DNA of 7,588 bases, taken from assembly GCA_019418525.1 (NCBI GenBank), contig DYBS01000101.1, positions 1-7,588 of the forward strand, in the 5' to 3' direction. Of this stretch, positions 5,949 through 7,588 are shown in pieces (positions within the stretch are counted from its first letter, which is position 1; every line of letters starts with the position of its first letter). Both the position numbers and the translations under genes were made by a program. Below the pieces are notes generated by a model. It worked only from the letters and a program-made list of their open reading frames with translations. It did no database searches and had not been told where the DNA came from. The stretch comes from Clostridiales bacterium. GTDB taxonomy: Bacteria; Bacillota; Clostridia; Oscillospirales; Oscillospiraceae.

Positions 5949-6476
5949 TCAGCGGTGGAGGACGGTAATTTGCAGCCCCTCCAGCACGTCCAGGGCCTTC
6001 TCATGGAGGGCCGGGTCATAGCTGGCGGTGAGGGCGGCGTCCACCACGATCTCCGTCTCGGGGAGAGCGGCCTTCACCATCACGGCGTTGGACAGTACGC
6101 AGATGTGGGACACCAGCCCGCACAGCTCCACCTGCCGGTAGGCGCGGCCCTTGAGCCACTCGGCCAGTTCCAGAGAGGGAAAGGTGGGCTTGCGGAAGCG
6201 CAGGTCGTCGGGAGCGGCGGCCTTTCCCGTCTCCCCGTAGAGTTCCCACCCGGCGCTGCCCGCGATGCAGTGGGCCACCGGGAGCTTCCGACCCTCCTGG
6301 GTGGAGGCGTAGTTGGAGCCGTGGGTGTCGTAGGTAAACACCACATCGTCTCCGGCGGCGCGGTATTCCGCAATCTTTGCCGCGATGGGGCCGTCCAGCC
6401 CCTCAGCGCCGGAGAAACCCAGGGTTCCGTTCACAAAGTCCACCTGATAATCCACAACGATCAGTAATTTTTTCAT
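5949..6476 (-). CDS. pncA: nicotinamidase (isochorismatase-like cysteine hydrolase)
   Basis: This 175-residue cytoplasmic hydrolase should deamidate nicotinamide to nicotinate, the substrate of the PncB encoded next. The catalytic triad of the family is visible: Asp9 (VVDYQVDF), Lys96 (FRKPTF) and Cys126 (GLVSHICVLSNAV). A metal site is suggested by YDTHG (Asp50, His52), Glu61 (TQEGR) and His69 (PVAHC). This D/H/E/H pattern resembles the one described for Streptococcus pneumoniae nicotinamidase and differs from the Asp-His-His-His site of mycobacterial PncA. The start is ATG 6476, 9 bases after a GGAG that overlaps the end of the GNAT gene. The spacing of 6 bases upstream and 16 downstream implies co-transcription. 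Isochorismatase-fold enzymes can have other substrates, but the pncB neighbour makes nicotinamide by far the likeliest. Confidence 0.9.
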   Translation of the reverse strand: MKKLLIVVDYQVDFVNGTLGFSGAEGLDGPIAAKIAEYRAAGDDVVFTYDTHGSNYASTQEGRKLPVAHCIAGSAGWELYGETGKAAAPDDLRFRKPTFPSLELAEWLKGRAYRQVELCGLVSHICVLSNAVMVKAALPETEIVVDAALTASYDPALHEKALDVLEGLQITVLHR

Positions 6477-6482
6477 CGGAAA

Positions 6483-6992
6483 TCACTCCATGAGCCGCTT
6501 TTCAAAGCAGGGATAGCGCAGGGGCCGGCCGTGGAGGGAGATGTCCCCCCGCTGGACGTAGCCCCGCTTGGTAAAGAGAGCCTGCATCCGGTTATTTTTG
6601 GCATAGGTGTCCACGTGGAGGGCCTTCACACCCTGGCTGCGGGCCAGGTCCTCGGCGTGGGTGATGAGGGCGGTGGCCACCCCTTGGCGCTGTACTTCAG
6701 GGTCCACCGCCAGACGGTGGACCGACAGCACCGGTCCGTTGTAGCTCCAGGCCACGTCGGCGTACTCGGGGGATTCCTTGCCGTTGATGCAGGCGCAGCC
6801 CAGCACCCGGCCCTCCCCGTTGACCGCCACATAGAGCTCCCCAGCGGTCAGATCGGCCTCGTAGTGGGCCCGGGTGGGGTAGTCCGCCCCCCACTGGGGG
6901 TTGCCAATGGCGTTCATATGGGCCACCGCCCGCTGCACCAGGGCCCACAGGGACTCCAGATCGGCGGGGACAGCGGCACGGACGGTGGTCAT
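6483..6992 (-). CDS. GNAT family N-acetyltransferase
   Basis: The 169-residue protein is a single GNAT domain that transfers an acyl group from CoA to an amine. The acetyl-CoA-binding motif A is clear in VHRLAVDPEVQRQGVAT (residues 91-107), including the Q-R-Q-G-V-A pyrophosphate loop. ELYVAVNGEGRVLGCACI (52-69) forms the preceding beta strands, and NNRMQALFTKRGY (133-145) is the usual motif B. The substrate cannot be read from sequence. The start is ATG 6992, 7 bases after GGGAGGG. It lies between a TIGR04255-like gene and pncA with gaps of 14 and 6 bases, so it belongs to the same transcript. A direct part in NAD salvage is not known for this family, and the link may be only positional. Confidence 0.9.
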   Translation of the reverse strand: MTTVRAAVPADLESLWALVQRAVAHMNAIGNPQWGADYPTRAHYEADLTAGELYVAVNGEGRVLGCACINGKESPEYADVAWSYNGPVLSVHRLAVDPEVQRQGVATALITHAEDLARSQGVKALHVDTYAKNNRMQALFTKRGYVQRGDISLHGRPLRYPCFEKRLME

Positions 6993-7006
6993 GGCAGGAC
7001 CCTCCC

Positions 7007-7588
7007 TCAGTTCACGGCCACCGGGCCCATGGCGTCGTGGAGTTCATCGGTGATGGCCCCATGGAAGAGGCCGCCGGCGTACTCATGGAGCTTGTCCAGC
7101 TTGGCGGGGATCTGCTCAGCGGTGATTTTGCCGGTGGCGGACAGGTCCTGGTCCAGGATGAACTTGGGCTCGGGGTCCTTCTTGGCGGCGTTGCCCAGCA
7201 GGCCGGGGCCGGCGTGGAGCTTCAGGCGGCAGTCCTCGGGCAGCTTGATCTCCATGTCCAGGGTACACTTGGCCACCTCTTTTTCGTCCACGTCGGGCTC
7301 GCCCAGGATGCCCAGGTAGGGAGACTGAATGAGGTCATCCCACAGCAGGTCGGTGAGGCCCAGGCGCTGGCGGGAGACGGCGTTGACATACCGCAGGCCG
7401 ATGCGGTCAAAGAAGTCGGGATGGTAGAGGTCGATGAAGGCGGCCAGGGGCTTGTCCAGACGGCGGGCAAACTCCTCCCACCGGGGGTAGACCAGGGTGG
7501 ACAGGGAGATGAAGTTCTGGGTCAGATTCAGCTTCCAGCGCCCGTCTTCCGAGATGAAGTGGTAGTTATTGATGGGGTTCTGCTGCTC
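7007..7588 (-). CDS. TIGR04255-like family protein, 5' end missing
   Basis: The frame is open to the right edge of the window and translates to 193 residues plus stop, so the start lies outside. The visible part begins EQQNPINNYHFISEDGRWK and continues LNLTQNFISLSTLVYPRWEEF. It then reads AAFIDLYHPDFFDRIGLRY followed by VNAVSR. The pattern of W-x-L-x-L-T-x-N-F-I-S-L, Y-x-x-W-x-x-F and R-I-G-L-R-Y-x-N matches my memory of the sporadically distributed TIGR04255 family (roughly 250 residues, function unknown). The C-terminal half (DMEIKLPEDC, HEYAGGLFHGAITDELHDAM) also fits. No signal peptide, membrane segment or enzyme motif is visible. A shorter ATG (7291) would remove the conserved front half and is not the real start. 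The gene precedes GNAT by 14 bases and is probably in the same operon. Confidence 0.72.
   Translation of the reverse strand, partial: EQQNPINNYHFISEDGRWKLNLTQNFISLSTLVYPRWEEFARRLDKPLAAFIDLYHPDFFDRIGLRYVNAVSRQRLGLTDLLWDDLIQSPYLGILGEPDVDEKEVAKCTLDMEIKLPEDCRLKLHAGPGLLGNAAKKDPEPKFILDQDLSATGKITAEQIPAKLDKLHEYAGGLFHGAITDELHDAMGPVAVN

Noticed and set aside
3152..5968. A 938-codon open frame on the + strand, antisense to glf and pncB.
   Set aside because: It is opposite two unmistakable enzymes and runs through a terminator hairpin and the glf promoter. Its Val/Gly/Leu/His-rich composition is that of complemented high-GC codons. It is a shadow frame.
7007..7291. A stand-alone 94-residue protein starting at ATG 7291.
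   Set aside because: The same frame stays open to the window edge, and the upstream part carries the conserved family motifs. The ATG is internal to a longer gene.

Overview
The window is GC-rich, densely packed bacterial DNA with strong Shine-Dalgarno sequences, a near-consensus sigma-A-type promoter, and compact hairpin terminators between genes. Protein content (DegV, a YkwD-like CAP protein, a TIGR04255-type protein) together with the high GC suggests a high-GC Firmicute of the gut Oscillospiraceae kind (Flavonifractor / Lawsonibacter / Pseudoflavonifractor-like). That assignment is inference from style and not a database match. I see no mobile element, CRISPR array, tRNA or rRNA. The intergenic gaps are all under 200 bases.

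Left part (1-2100): the 3' end of a secreted CAP/YkwD-type protein (+) converges on a TetR-family regulator gene (-) across a shared hairpin terminator. The tetR gene is divergent from a DegV-family (FakB-like) fatty-acid-binding protein gene (+). The 113-base gap between them holds two face-to-face promoters whose -10 boxes overlap almost exactly. A perfect 10-1-10 palindrome lies on the degV transcription start and in the spacer of the tetR promoter. This looks like one operator by which the TetR protein controls both its own gene and degV. degV ends in a strong bidirectional terminator shared with the convergent glycosyltransferase.

Middle part (2106-4380): a two-gene minus-strand unit, glf (UDP-galactopyranose mutase) followed 5 bases later by a GT2 glycosyltransferase. 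It has its own extended -10 promoter. The pairing suggests production of UDP-galactofuranose and its transfer to a surface glycan.

Right part (4436-7588): a tightly spaced minus-strand run reading, in transcription order, TIGR04255-like protein (5' end outside the window), GNAT acetyltransferase, nicotinamidase (PncA-like), and nicotinate phosphoribosyltransferase (PncB), closed by a GC-rich terminator. The last two enzymes form the deamidating NAD salvage route: nicotinamide to nicotinate to nicotinate mononucleotide. The roles of the first two genes are not evident.

No wholly new system is visible. The most distinctive signal is the compact tetR/degV control region, which carries three successive palindromes within about 52 bases.
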